A stretch of DNA of 64,000 bases from Bryum argenteum (lineage: Eukaryota > Streptophyta > Bryopsida > Bryales > Bryaceae), in assembly GCA_037043015.1 (NCBI GenBank), contig CM073327.1, forward strand, positions 811,009 to 875,008. Direction: 5' to 3'. A program made the translations under genes and the position numbers. Shown piece by piece: positions 44,166 to 55,493 of this stretch (positions within the stretch are counted from its first letter, which is position 1; each line of letters starts with the position of its first letter). The notes under the pieces were generated by a model, which was not told where the DNA came from, did no database searches, and was given only the letters and a program-made list of their open reading frames with translations.

Positions 44166-45215
44166 CTTTGCTAATCCAGAGACGTGTAGTACATCCAGGA
44201 TATTTAATAGTTTGCGTGTTTTAAGTTGTAAGGTTATGGTGCTCTAGTCTAAAGCTTTGTAAGGACTATTGTCACCTAAAAAAATTGTTTGTGGGTGATC
44301 AAGTAAATAGTACTCATGAAAGAGATTTTGAGTTGGGGACATATGTTGACGAGCCCCTGAGTTGAGATACCAGATCTTAGAAATGGTTGAGTTATTGTTA
44401 GTTGCTGAAAAGAGGTGTAATGGCTTATATGAGCTATAATTATTATTTTGGGGTTTTACATTTGCTAAGTCAATCTAAGAAGATGCAACCCTAAATTGCA
44501 GCTTTTTGCAAAGTCGATTGCCAAGACTTTAGGAAGAAAATGACATCTTTGAAGTCGGTCATTGACATGCGGCAAAGCTGTTTGTGGGGATGTACTTGGC
44601 TTGTAGTATTTGATTTTTTAGATAATTGTTTTATTCTATTCCAAAGTCCTTTTGAGGTTGTAAGTGAGTGAAAGTGATTAGCTGCTTTTCTCCACAATGT
44701 AGGAGAATGTCAAAACGAGCTTTTGAATCTTTAAGTCGCCATGCTCTTAGGTGTGTAACATCAGATTCTGGAGGAGTGACCTCGATATCGTCGCCTACGG
44801 TCCATAGTTCGGATCGTAATAGCATAACCTCAATTTTGATGCTCCAAATTGAATAATTAGTTGCAGTTAAGGGTGATAATGAGTATGCTCGGGGAACTGA
44901 AGAAGCCATTATCATTGAATTGAATCAAAATATTGAAAAGTTTGAAGAAGAACTCAATCTTCTGGCGTGGCGACAGTTCGTGCTAAAGTGAGTTGTTCGA
45001 GGAGGCCAATTATCGCTGCGGGAGCATTGTGGATGCCATTTTGTATCTTCTCAAGTTCGAATGTTGTTTCAACCTACACTAATGCAGGTTGAAGTTTGAT
45101 CTCTCCTTAAATGAAGTTTGTCTCATAAAGATATTATTTTGTGGTGCTAACGTAGCACATGCCGATTTGTAAGGTCAGAAGATTGACTTTTTAAAAGTTG
45201 TACACTATGATACCA
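44166..45215 (-). pseudogene. Copia F gag and 5' region
   Basis: Minus-strand text LTATNYSIWSIKIEVMLLRS, then LWTVGDD and LRAWRLKDSKARFDI, is the classical start of copia gag (DUF4219/UBN2-type). The 5' leader with the initiator Met-tRNA primer site (TGGTATCA) adjoins the LTR at 45216. The left part (44166-44490) is decayed gag-to-integrase sequence that was separated from 12687 by D. Confidence 0.75.
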
Positions 45216-45395
45216 TGTTAAGGTTTGAGTAAGATAGTACACACATGAAGCGGTGAAAGAGTATTATATTAAAAACATGATAATGAAAATACTCTTTATG
45301 TATATATATGGCGACCCTAAGATTAACGCAACGGTGTGTCGTATCACTATACAACTAAGTGTATTTATTTAATCTAAAATTACTAAGCTGATTAG
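45216..45395 (-). repeat. 5' LTR of copia F
   Basis: About 180 bp starting TGTTAAGGTTTGAGT, matching 9234-9412. The far boundary is uncertain by a few bases. Confidence 0.7.
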
Positions 45396-45397
45396 GC

Positions 45398-46073
45398 TAA
45401 GTGATATAATAGTTCTAAGCTTCGGCAACACCTAAAAAGTGTGCACTTTCAGAAGAATTTATTGAAAGACAAGTGTCTTGACGGGATAGTGCAGTAGCAA
45501 TGTGCTCGAAGAGACGATAAGACAAGAAATGTGCTCAATTTCTCAATGGGCCTAATCAAAATACTGATAGTCGATAGATGTTGATACTGATAAATAAAAG
45601 CTTCAGTGCGTATGAATTTCAACTATTTGGAACTATCATGTTTAAGTAGGGTGCTACTGTAGAGCAATCTCCGCACTGAAATTGACCAAGTACACTTAAA
45701 TTTACTTGCGCACACTCAAATTGTTTCTGACCAAAGCACTCAAAGAACATCAAATCAAAACAAATAAAAGCACAACAAAAGAAAAGTAAGTAAAATAAAG
45801 TAGAAGTAAACAAAGTACACAAAGAACTTGAAATATAAGTTCTTGGACTCTATGACATCAACTTTCATCAGTCCTCTTTCCTTATTCTAGAGCTTGCACA
45901 TCCTCATAAAAATACTCCTCTAATTGTTCCAAGAAATTTTTATGGGAAAGAGCCGTACACTCCTTTCAAGGACAATAACACTTTCAAAGGAAGAAAAGTC
46001 ATTTAGACAGTTAGCCATTCAGGAGTTAACAACAAAAATAATAATCAACAAAGGAACAAAATGTTCAAACAAC
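45398..46073. other. Intergenic stretch, no gene seen
   Basis: AT-rich sequence between copia F and the MITE. Nothing recognisable. Confidence 0.4.
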
Positions 46074-46076
46074 TTA

Positions 46077-46493
46077 AGGTCTGTTCGCACTTGGCCTTAG
46101 AGGAGGTCTTAGGCGGGTGTCTTATCTCCATTAAAAAGTGTGTGTTCCCACCTACATCCATTAGTAATTACCAATCCTACATGGATGTCCACATGGCACA
46201 CTGTAAAGAGTAGGGTATTAGTAAACATTTAGGAGGACAAAATAGATTTGATCAATAAGAGGCAATACTTAAGGGAGCACCAATATTGGAAAGATTCTCA
46301 AATTTTCGTCACTTAAGAGTGGTCTTATGTATTGTCCCACTTGAGGGGCCATTACGTAATCCCCTCACTATTGATTACACCTTTACAAACCTCATTGATG
46401 ACACATTTCCTCAAAAGAAGGTATTCCTCCTCAATTTTGGGGGTGTTAAATTTTTATCTACGTTCTTTGCAAAGGCCAAGTGCGAACAAGCCT
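46077..46493. mobile_element. Tourist-like (PIF/Harbinger) MITE
   Basis: Terminal inverted repeats of about 22 bp match at 20 positions: AGGTCTGTTCGCACTTGGCC on the left, and AGGCTTGTTCGCACTTGGCC on the minus strand from the right end. They are flanked by a TTA target duplication (46074-46076 and 46494-46496), typical of PIF/Harbinger elements. The 417-bp length without transposase coding makes it a non-autonomous MITE. An inner inverted pair (GAGGAGGTCTT / AAGAAGGTATTCCTCCTC region) gives further fold-back. Confidence 0.8.
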
Positions 46494-46555
46494 TTAGAGA
46501 GACGTTAAAAGTCAGCATGGATTAACATACATTCGAATGAACATTTAAATGTAAA

Positions 46556-46814
46556 TGTTGAGAGTATCGAAAGAGAGAGAGAAGAACAATACAGGAATGA
46601 GCGAAAAAGTGAGTGAGGCCTTGAGAGCCTCGGGCTTTATATGATCTCGGGGTTGGTGAAACAGGCGGCGCCTTAATGGCACTCGGAGTCAAGCGCAGCT
46701 TAACCGCAGATTGTAGTAGGTGGCTAACTCGCCTAAGCGATCTACTCTAATAACTCTCGGGAGTTCCGGTGGTCCTCTATCTCTACGAGGAGTTCATGAT
46801 CGCTTATCACAACA
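46556..46814 (-). repeat. 3' LTR of copia G
   Basis: A 259-bp copy, uninterrupted. It includes a run of AG repeats and CTCGGGCTTTATATGATC, where minus-strand or plus-strand TATA motifs can be seen. It matches the split copy on the right. Confidence 0.85.
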
Positions 46815-46944
46815 CTCCTCGACTAAGGAACACCTCGTTAAAAACTATGCCTTGAACAAAAACCCGTGGGAAAAGTTCGAGGATAGAAAAGAGTGTGTCC
46901 TTTACAAGTCTTGGAGCGAACGCATGCCAACGGCTTGAACAAGT

Positions 46945-47166
46945 TCATGGTGCTTGAACGGGCGGCAGCGCTTTGGTTAACATGTCCGCAACGTTCTTGG
47001 ACGATTCGATCTTCAGAATCGCTACATGCCGCATCTCCACAAGGTCTGCTGCGAGGTATTTAGGTCTATCAACTTCTTCCTCCTCCTCCCTCGCACGGAC
47101 GGTATGGATCCTCCCGGTCTTGCTTCTCCCGATCATTGATGTTGAAATCATGATGGTGTCCGCCAT
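46945..47166 (-). pseudogene. Copia G RNase H C-terminal remnant
   Basis: Minus-strand text KYLAADLVEMRHVAILKIES followed by KNVADMLTKALP is the hallmark end of copia pol (the N-x-AD-x-LTK motif). It lies in the expected place close to the 3' LTR. Confidence 0.75.
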
Positions 47167-48002
47167 GTTGAAATTCTTCCGTAACTCCCGACATATGACT
47201 CTAGTTTGCTCTCATCCCGGATAACAATTAATCAGAATCCAAGACACTAAAAAGTGCCCCCAACACTTCCAATTCAAAGTGTATAGTTAGTAGGTTTCCT
47301 ATAATGTAGAAAATGAAGCTTCCTTGAAATGCACGTCGTACATCGTGGAGATAAGTCTATCCAGTAGATAGTGCCAACAGGTAGTGCCAGTAGGTAGTGC
47401 CAATTAGAGTTCCCAGGGTGCCACAACCAGTAATGCCCAAGGTTAGCTTTAATAAAGCCGACGGCCAGAAAAGAAGGCATGGGCACCCCATACAGGGATA
47501 GGCGTGGGAGACATTCATGTCTTTATATTTCAGCCTCTTCCTCACTTTTGCAAGTGGGGCTAGCTTGCATCATGCAACGCTTAGGTCTGGCTGCCGTTGT
47601 GCGGTGGCAAGGCGTCACTACCCTCACCAATGCTCAAGAACTTCTTCATCATTTCCATACGCGATGGAAAAGTGGATCCCATTAGCTCTCAGTCCCGGTA
47701 GTTGATCAGACTCCGAGAGTGGGCTAGGAGCAAACATTGCTCTATCACATTAGAGGGGGAATCCCCCGGGCAATACTCTCGTTGCCCCGCCCTCGCAGAA
47801 CTTAAAGTTCCGCCTTCCGGCTTGTGAGGTTATCACAATTCAACCAGGATCCGCACATACAAGAAGACTCACACTCATAACATACATTTTGGGTGGGTCC
47901 GGACCCCTCCGACTGATTAGACTGACTTAGATAGTAAAACACGTCCACATACAAAACGACACTAAGAATAAAACAAAAGTAAGGACACTGCAATAAGATA
48001 AT

Positions 48003-48250
48003 CGTGTGGGTTGGAAGATTGGTTCATCCAACTACGCTGGTCGACTGTTGACGGTTTCCTCCTCTAATCTTCGAGTGTGTTGTCTCTTGGTAGGTATCAT
48101 TTTCGTACCTGTAGTAGTCGCGGCGGTGGCTGTAATAGTACATGTCGTGGCGGCTTGAGTCATAGTGTTGTCCCTCACGCCCACAAGAGTAGCCGTCACG
48201 CCCATAACCCCGACCGAATCCTCTGTCGTGGCAAGGGTTGCGCTTGGCTG
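48003..48250 (-). pseudogene. Copia G gag remnant, Arg/Gly/Tyr-rich
   Basis: One minus-strand frame reads GFGRGYGRDGYSCGREGQHY and then SSRHDMYYYSHRRDYYRY. This looks like the RGG/RGY-rich linker that precedes or follows the zinc knuckle in many copia gags. Position near the 5' LTR fits. Not a host RNA-binding protein, as no RRM is seen nearby. Confidence 0.4.
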
Positions 48251-48660
48251 TTTTGGTGCTTCGGTGTTATGAACATCAAGAGTAGTTACAAGACGAGGGT
48301 TACTATGAAAAAGAAGAGAAAACTGAAAAAGTACGAAAAATAAGAAGAATTAGGTCAAAAGGGGTGATCGAAACGAGGGTTTTAACTGAAAAAGCAAAGA
48401 GCGCTCGAGACAATCTAAAGCAATTTAATATGAGAACAAAGAAAGGAGCTTCTTGAATGACAGAAGAACGTGAAGAATTAAGTAGGAGATTATGATTGAG
48501 CAACGCAGACGGTGGATCTGGATACACATGAGAAACCGACAGATCTAACAAGCAAATATACAAAAGCAACGAGATTAAGACATCACGAGCAAAAAGCAAA
48601 GAAGAAATAACCCTAAACTCAAACCCTAGCACAAAAACAAGAGCGAAAGTGCTGATAACG

Positions 48661-48732
48661 TGTTGAGAGTATCGAAAGAGAGAGAGAAGAACAATACATG
48701 AATGAGCGGAAAAGTGAGTGAGGCCTTGAGAG
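48661..48732 (-). repeat. 5' LTR of copia G, part 1
   Basis: First 72 bp of the right LTR, ending GAGAG, where chromovirus A was inserted. It matches 46556-46627 of the left LTR. Confidence 0.88.
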
Positions 48733-50025
48733 TGTCGCGTACCTCTCCTTGAGGAGTGCCCGCAACACCAAGGGCCCAAGGGGGACACCGGAGTGACGCC
48801 CGGGCCTTGGGGTGCCAAGGTGAAGGGAACCTAAGTGGGCCTAGTGTGGGAGAGGACCCCGGGCGTTGGAGACGCCTCTCACCCACGGAGACTAGGAGCC
48901 ACGACGGAATGGACATGAGATTATGGAAGCTCATGTTGCCACGATTCCGGGATGCTAAGGAGCACCTCAGTTGGAGGTGTGAGCTAAAAGTTATGGGAGT
49001 TGGAAGATTGTGGGACTAAAGTGAGTGCTGTCCAGGGACAGTGCTGGACTGGGAAGCTGGCCCGGGACTCCCGAATCTTCAGAGGGGTATAACTCCCTCA
49101 ATACTTGTCGGAATGAGGCAATTAAGGTGTCTATCGGCATCTGCTTGACGAGTAGATGTCGATAGAGTGGTCGCTCGTCGCGTTTGGATGCGGGACGAGG
49201 TAGATACGAGCCCTGGAAGGTTCGGGAAGTCTCCCGGGGCCTTCCAGCGGCTAAGGCATTGGGAGATTGGGTGGTCTTCCAAAACTAAGAGGTGTGAGGG
49301 TCCAGCCCTTCACCTAGGACCAAGGGGCTGCCGAATCCCACAGAGTATACTATGGGGAGGGCTGGTCTCCTCCCCACTCCCATGGTGCCTTGGTGGTGAC
49401 CAAGGTGGGAGTCCCAGTGGTGTGGCTAGTGTTGGGGCCTCACCATGGGGACTCCCAAGCCAAGGTGAGTCCCAATGGGTGGAGCTAGTGTTGGGGCTCC
49501 ACCATGGGGACTCAAAGTGCAAAATGAGGCACGGTGGGTGGAGCTAGTGTTGGGGCTTCACCACGGTGGCTCATAAGGACAAGGTGAGTCCCGGTGGGGA
49601 GCTAGTGTTGGGGCTTCACCACGGGGACTCATATAGGCAAAATGAGGACCATGAGTGCTACCGATGTGGGGTGGTGTCTCACCGCCGGCGTTGTGATTAC
49701 TTGGTGGCCTTGGGGTCACCATGGTGGTCATGGGCGGTGGTGAGGAGACACCACCAAGTGCGGTTAGGCCGCGTGGTATGGGAGTGCCACCAAGTTGGGC
49801 CTTGGACATAAGTGGAAGTCCGCACCTAACCATTGGCTAATTACGAAGGGGTTGAGTCCCGGTTGCATGAGTAGGAGGAATTGATAACCAAGCGGTGAGC
49901 TTGGTGGTTGGTATGGAGAGCTAACTTTGTGCATGTGGGGGATGTGCAGAGTTAGCGCTCGTGACACTTGCTAGAGTTGGGAAAAATTTGGTGTAAGCTA
50001 AGGTGAGCTAGCAAGGGTTGCGACA
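48733..50025 (+). repeat. 5' LTR of chromovirus A
   Basis: It contains four units of a 60-bp tandem repeat (about 49420-49640) and the hairpin CTATCGGCATCTGC / GTAGATGTCGATAG (49131-49165). Confidence 0.93.
49420..49660. repeat. 60-bp LTR minisatellite (A, 5' LTR)
   Basis: Four copies of GCTAGTGTTGGGGC are spaced about 58-60 bp apart, each followed by a CACCAYGG-type core and an AAGGTGAGTCCC or AAAATGAGGC variant. The B 3' LTR has one unit fewer. Confidence 0.75.
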
Positions 50026-50027
50026 CT

Positions 50028-50039
50028 TGGTATCAGAGC
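50028..50039 (+). other. Primer binding site of chromovirus A
   Basis: TGGTATCAGAGC is complementary to the 3' end of plant initiator Met-tRNA and lies two bases after the 5' LTR, as usual for chromoviruses. Confidence 0.9.
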
Positions 50040-50077
50040 AGGCTTTTAGTACCCAAGTGCAAAGTTGTGAGGGAGCA

Positions 50078-51076
50078 ATGGGCAAGAAGAAGACCATTGA
50101 GGGTGATGAGCCCGGAGCTTCCAAGCGGCCACGCACGAGGGGGAACAAAGACCCCCGATCGTACAAGTGAGGCTCATTCTCATGACTCCAATGAGCAAGT
50201 CGCCACTAGTGAGGGCAATGAGCAAATGGAATTGTCACTTCAAGAGGAGCCCTTGGGTGAAGAGGAGCGCTCTAGGTCGAGACGCCTAGAGTCTTCCCAA
50301 GGGGTGGAAAAACAAGATCCTCAATTGGCTTTCCAAATGAGAATGCTTGAGTTCATGGACTCCGTGAATCAAGAGCTCAAGCGTGGGAAGGAAGAAAGGG
50401 ATCGCCAAGAGAGGTTGATTGAACACCTCATGATGCAAGGGTCCCGACCTTCATCTTCCACCAAAAAGTTGGCTAAGGTAAACATGCCAAACACCTTCTC
50501 GGGACTTGGTAAGGCAAGGAAGGTGAAGAAATTCCTTCTTGAGATGGATAACTACTATGATGTCCAAAAGCCGGATGAGGAGGACAAGGTTTCCATTGCG
50601 GTGACATTTCTCAAGGATCATGCTCTTCAATGGTGGACAAGCAAAAAGGAGCAAGAGCCGGAGTTGGTGGCAAACTTGACTTGGGGTGGCTTCAAAGACT
50701 TGTTGAGTGAACGCTTCACACCAGAGTATCAGGAGTTGAGGGAAGGCATGAACTTGGTGCAAATGAGGCACACTGGGTCTCTCAAGGCCTATGTGCGTGA
50801 CTTCAATGCCCAAATGAATGCCACACCCAAGATGGATGAGTTCTCTAAGAAGTGCATCTTTTTGGGTGGGCTTCAAAAGTGGGTGGTGGATGCCTTGTTC
50901 AAGTTCCCAAAACTTCCCGAGGATGTGGCGGGCATCATCAAGATTGTTGAAAGGATTGAGGTGATGGACCCGAGAGGAAGTCAAGTGGCCCCTCTCAACA
51001 AAGCGGATCAAATAGGAATGCGGCTCGAGGCAAAGAGCGCAAGAAGTTTGGCTTTGGCAACAAACACAAGGGACAA
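50078..51076 (+). pseudogene. Chromovirus A gag
   Basis: The ATG at 50078 follows the primer site by about 40 bases and gives MGKKKTIEGDEPG. An acidic and helical stretch leads into Retrotrans_gag (KFLLEMDNYYDVQKPDEEDK, QWWTSKKEQEPELVANLTWG, RDFNAQMNATPKMDEFSKKC). The Lys-rich linker precedes the knuckle in the next frame. Known role: particle shell. Few breaks. Confidence 0.85.
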
Positions 51077-51640
51077 GTGGATGGTGGAGCCTCTAACAAA
51101 AGGGAACACCAAGGGGGAAAGCCATCTAAAGGGGGAGACAAAGGTGATGACACCAAGGCCAAGAGGTGCCATGGTTGTGGCAAGATTGGCCACTTCATTG
51201 CGGAGTGCCCCGACAAGAAGGTGAGTACCATTGCAAGTCTTGCTTGTGTTGAAGACCGCATACTAGAAGGAGGTTTTGTGGCCAAGGCAAGTAGCCTCAA
51301 GCCAAGGCCGGGCCTCTTGTTTCTTGAGGCCCAAGTGAAGGACAAAGATGTCTCATGTTTGGTTGATACAGGGGCAACGCACTCCTTCATGAGTCCCAAA
51401 CTAGCAAGGGAGTTGGGCTTGCCACCGCTGCAAAAGGCAAGCAAGCCCATCAATGTGCGTTTTGCAAAGGGCGAACCGCACAAGACGGAGGAAGTGGCGT
51501 TGCAAGTGACCTTGAAGTGTGGGACATTGGAGTTTGTTGAGAATTTGACATTATGTGAGATGGATGAGGTAGACCTCATCTTAGGGGATACCTTCTTTGG
51601 CGCACACGGTGGATGTCGGGCGCAAGCCAAAGACGGTTAG
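51077..51640 (+). pseudogene. Chromovirus A zinc knuckle and protease
   Basis: It has a CCHC knuckle CHGCGKIGHFIAEC, then the aspartic protease with CLVDTGATHSFMSPKLAREL (DTGA active site) and the flap-side LCEMDEVDLILGDTFF (ILG motif). This is the standard chromovirus arrangement. Confidence 0.88.
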
Positions 51641-51713
51641 TGGTGCGCCGTGATGGCAAGGAGTTAGTGTTGAAGTTAACTCGTGGCCCTTCAATAGCGG
51701 GGGCAAATTAAAC

Positions 51714-52716
51714 TTGGTCTCTTTAGACCAAATGTTGGAACATCAATTTGTGGTGATGGCTCGTGAAGAGCAACTTGGGCATGAGGGGAAGGGGGTGCAA
51801 CAACCACTTCCCAAAGAAATTCAAGAGGTGTTGGCCAAGTACAAGGATGTGCTTACCAATGAGTTACCCAAAGAGCTACCCCAAGAAGAGAAGTGGATCA
51901 CAAGATTGAGGTGCTACACGGAGCCGAGCCACCTTCTAAGGCACCTTATCGGTTAAACCAAAAAGAGTTGATGGAGCTAAAGAAGCAACTAAACGACTTG
52001 TTGGAAAGGGGTTATGTGAGACCAAGCAAGTCACCATATGGTGCACGGTCCTCTTTGTGGACAAGAAGGATGGCAAGCTTAGGATGTGCAATGATTATAG
52101 GGCCTTGAATAAGGTGACCATCAAGAACAACTACCCTTTGCCTCGAATTGATGATCTCTTTGATAGATTGGCGGGAGCTAAGTACTTTAGTCGCATAGAC
52201 TTGAAGTCGGGTTACTACCAAATCCGCATTGCGGATGCGGATGTGGAAAAGACCGCGTGCCGCACAAGGTATGGGTCTTATGAGTTCCTTGTGATGCCCT
52301 TTGGGTTGTGCAATGCACCCTCAACATTCACAACCCTTATGAACACCATCTTTCGAGAGGAAATGGATGACTTTGTGATTGTCTACATCGATGACATCTT
52401 GGTGTTTTCCAAGACGGCCGAGGAACATGCAAGGCACCTTGAGGCGTGACTTATGAAGCTTAGAGACAACAAGCTTTATGCTAATGGGGAAAAGAGTGAG
52501 TTTGCACAACTTGAGATGGAGTTCTTGGGCCATGTGGTTACCGGAGATGGAATCAAGCCGGACATGAAGAAGGTGAAGGCAATTCAAGAGTGGAAGCGGC
52601 CTTCTACACAAAAGGGACTTAGGTCATTCCTTGGCCTAGCAAACTACTATCGCCGCTTCATACGCAACTTCTCTAAGATTGCCAAGCCTTTGTCCGACTT
52701 GTTGAAAAAGGGGTGA
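51714..52716 (+). pseudogene. Chromovirus A reverse transcriptase
   Basis: Landmarks are [66 protein letters not shown] and [14 protein letters not shown]. The thumb and connection contain [20 protein letters not shown]. All catalytic motifs are recognisable. A few breaks. Confidence 0.9.
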
Positions 52717-53783
52717 ACCAATTATGGGATGAATTTTGCTACCAAGCCTTTGAGGAACTCAAGAACAAGTTGTCATCTCCACCAGTGTTGAAGTTCCCGA
52801 GTTTGATAAGCCCTTTGAGGTCCACACAGATGCAAGTGACTTTGCCATTGGAGGCGTCTTGATGCAAGATGGTAGGCCAATTGCCTATGAGAGCAAGAAG
52901 TTGGATGGGTGTCAAAGGAGATGGCCAACTCACGAGAAGGAGCTCTTTGCGGTGGTGCATTGTTTGAAGACATGGCAACATTACTTGGGGTTGCACAAGA
53001 CTAAGGTCTACACCGATAATGTGTCTTTGAAGTATTTTGAGACACAAGCACAAATGAGTGCCAAACAATTGAGGTGGCATGATACTTTGGCGCTCATGAA
53101 TGTGGACTTGATCCACAAACCGGGCCGTGACAATGTGGTGCCGGATGCGCTAAGTAGAAAGGAAGAGTTTCATGCCATGAGCACCACCCAAGTCTTGCGG
53201 CTCATGTATAAGGGTGAAGGCAATTGGGAACGGCGGATAAGAGAGGGGTACATGAAGGACCCCGAGGCACAACAAATGCTTGGTGATCTTAGGAAGGGCA
53301 AGAAGCTCAAGGAGATCAAGTTGGTGAATGGATTGCTCAAGTATAAGCAAAGTAGGGTGTATGTTCCTCAAGGCAAGCTTAGATTGTTGGTTTTGAAGGA
53401 GGAACATGATAGTCCCATAGCCGCCATAGGGGAGAAAAGGCTACCATTGCAACGGTGTCAAGGAGGTACTATTGGCGGGGATGAAAGATGACATAACCCA
53501 CTTTGTGAAGACTTGTGTGAAGTGCCAACTTAACAGGGCTTCATATCAAAAACAAGCGGGCTTGTTGCAACCATTGCCAATTCCGCCGGGTCCTTGGCAT
53601 AGTGTGTCTATGGACTTCATCACAAGCCTTCCCGAGTCGCAAGGGTATGATGCCATCTTAGTGATGGTGGATCGGTTTAGCAAGTTGGCTCATATGGTGC
53701 CAACTAGAGGAACCGAATCGCGCTTGAGACCGCCAAGATCTTTCTCGATGCATGGTGGAAGCATCACGGGTTGCCAAGAGTGA
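52717..53783 (+). pseudogene. Chromovirus A RNase H and integrase N-terminal part
   Basis: RNase H text includes VHTDASDFAIGG-type coding, RPIAYESKKLDGCQRRWPTH and KPGRDNVVPDALSRKEEFHA. The integrase finger and the first catalytic region (SMDFITSLPESQGYDAILVM) follow. A few breaks. Confidence 0.88.
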
Positions 53784-54694
53784 TTGTGTCAGATCGAGAC
53801 CCAAAGTTCACAAGTGCATTTTGGAGACACTTCTTTAGGAAGGTGGGAACCAAGTTGACATTTAGCACTGCCTTTCATCCCCAATCAGACGGGCAAACTG
53901 AAAGGGTGAATGAGGTCTTGAACCAATACTTGAGGAACTTTGTGAGTGCGGACCAACGTGATTGGGTAGACTATGTGGGGTTGGCGGAGTTCGATTACAA
54001 TGCGGCCACACACTCGGCGACTAAGGAGTCACCTTTCAAAGTGGCCTATGGAGTGGAGCCACTCCAACCTGCTGACTTAGCTCTCGAGGGGGCACATTCA
54101 ACACCAGAGTTCAACCAAGATGGTGAAGACTTGGCCAAGAAGCGGGAACATATGTTGGAAAAAACCAAGTTGTTGTTGGAGAAGGCAAGAAGGCGCTATG
54201 AGAAGCAAGTCAATGCCGGAAGACGTGAAGTGGAGTATGAGGTGGGACAAAAGGTGTTGTTGAATGTGAAGAACTTCACCATGCCCGAAGGCCTCACTCC
54301 AAAGTTCATGTCCAAGTTTGCGGGTCCGTTTCCCATTGTGGAACGGGTGTTCAAAGATGTGTATAAGTTGGAGCTACCACCCGAGATCAAAGTGCATCCA
54401 ACATTCCATGTTTCATTGTTAAAGCCATTCAAGGAGGATACCTTGTGGCCGGATCGCAAGCAAGTGATTCGGCCACCACCAGAGTTGGTTGGACAACATT
54501 TGGAATATGATGTAGAGGCCATCCTCAAGAGTAGGAACCTCAAAAACAAGAGCAAGGAATACCTTGTGAAGTGGCGAGGATACCACGAGAAAGAAGCAAC
54601 GTGGGTGGCGGCAAAGGACATGGTGAATGCTAAGGAGGTGGTGGAGAACTTTGAGAAGAATAGGAGCTCCAACAAGAAGCAACGTAGGCATTGA
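53771..54694 (+). pseudogene. Chromovirus A integrase core and chromodomain
   Basis: An uninterrupted frame shows IVSDRDPKFTSAFWRHFF, then SDGQTERVNEVLNQYLRNF (third catalytic Glu), LNVKNFTMPEGLTPKFMS and HPTFHVSLLKPFKEDTLW. The terminal chromodomain has EYDVEAILKSRNLKNKSKEY, LVKWRGYHEKEATWVAAKD and VVENFEK. The chromodomain aromatic cage residues look preserved. It ends NKKQRRH. 54695-55480 behind it is non-coding. Confidence 0.9.
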
Positions 54695-55480
54695 TGAGGA
54701 CATCAACCTCCGTAGTGGGGGAGGATGACTTGTAGCTTGGGCGTAGATCCACAACACTTGTACTTGTTCTTTGGATTTGGCAATAAAGTTTGGCTTTGGT
54801 GTGTGCAAAAAGAAGAGTATGAGATGGAGTCCTAGTCTTGTACTTGTGCTAAGTTGGTGGAAGAGGGGGAATAGAGATGTGAAACCGAGTTGGGAAGGCC
54901 GAGTAATGGGGACCAAGGCTAGGAGAAAGAGTGGATAAAACCATGAAGTCCCTTGGCCTTGGGCTTGTCCGGGCGGGGACAAGGTAATGGCGCGTGCTCA
55001 TAAAAGCGCCACTCCCACAAACTAGTGCAAGCTAGTGCATGGGAGTCATGAACCCATGCCTTGAAAGAGATAGTGGGATCCGAGTTGGGCGGAACTTGGC
55101 ATTACCCCGTGCGATCGAGTCGTGGTGTAAAAGCCATCTTGGGTTTGTAACCAAGACAACTTGGTGGAAGCATTGAGGTCCAGCCTAGTAGTCAAGGAAG
55201 AAGTGTTAGGCTAGTGGAGCCTAACTTGGAGAGCCAAGGTAAGGGCAATCCAAGAGGGTCTCAAAGTAGGTGGGTCTAGAGTAGTTTAGTTGCCTTGGAA
55301 GAAGTCCGGGGTTCTAAACGGACCACCTAGTGACAACACCTTTGAGACTTTGCCAAAGTTTGAGAGTGCATTGTGGGGGTCGCATACTGGTGAAACACAA
55401 TCTTTGCACCAATGGGGATGGCAACCCAAGAGTTGGTGTGACCGACTACAAGTATAGTCGATGAGGGCATCGACTCCATT

Positions 55481-55493
55481 AGGTGGGGGTGAG
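55481..55493 (+). other. Polypurine tract of chromovirus A
   Basis: AGGTGGGGGTGAG abuts the 3' LTR. Confidence 0.75.

Larger units (their letters stand above)
9234..45397 (-). mobile_element. Ty1/copia element F, old and broken, host of the main nest
   Basis: Terminal repeats of about 180 bp, in the same orientation (9234 to about 9412 and 45216 to about 45395), enclose minus-strand copia coding in the expected order. From the right these are gag, integrase, RT and an RNase H piece. A primer site complementary to initiator Met-tRNA (TGGTATCA on the minus strand) lies directly inside the right repeat. E1 and D are inserted within it; without them the element would be about 2.7 kb, so it is also internally reduced. 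The two LTRs are visibly diverged, the oldest pair in the nest. The outer ends are fuzzy and I could not confirm a target duplication. It is broken in many places. Confidence 0.75.

Noticed and set aside
48003-48250. Host glycine/arginine-rich RNA-binding protein
   Set aside because: It lies between copia LTRs near the primer site and lacks an RRM, so it is a gag remnant.
48303-48818. 171-codon minus frame
   Set aside because: It crosses from copia G interior through its LTR into the chromovirus A LTR, so it is an accident of nested insertion.
50995-51630. 211-codon minus frame over the chromovirus A gag-protease region
   Set aside because: Antisense shadow of well-identified gag and protease coding.
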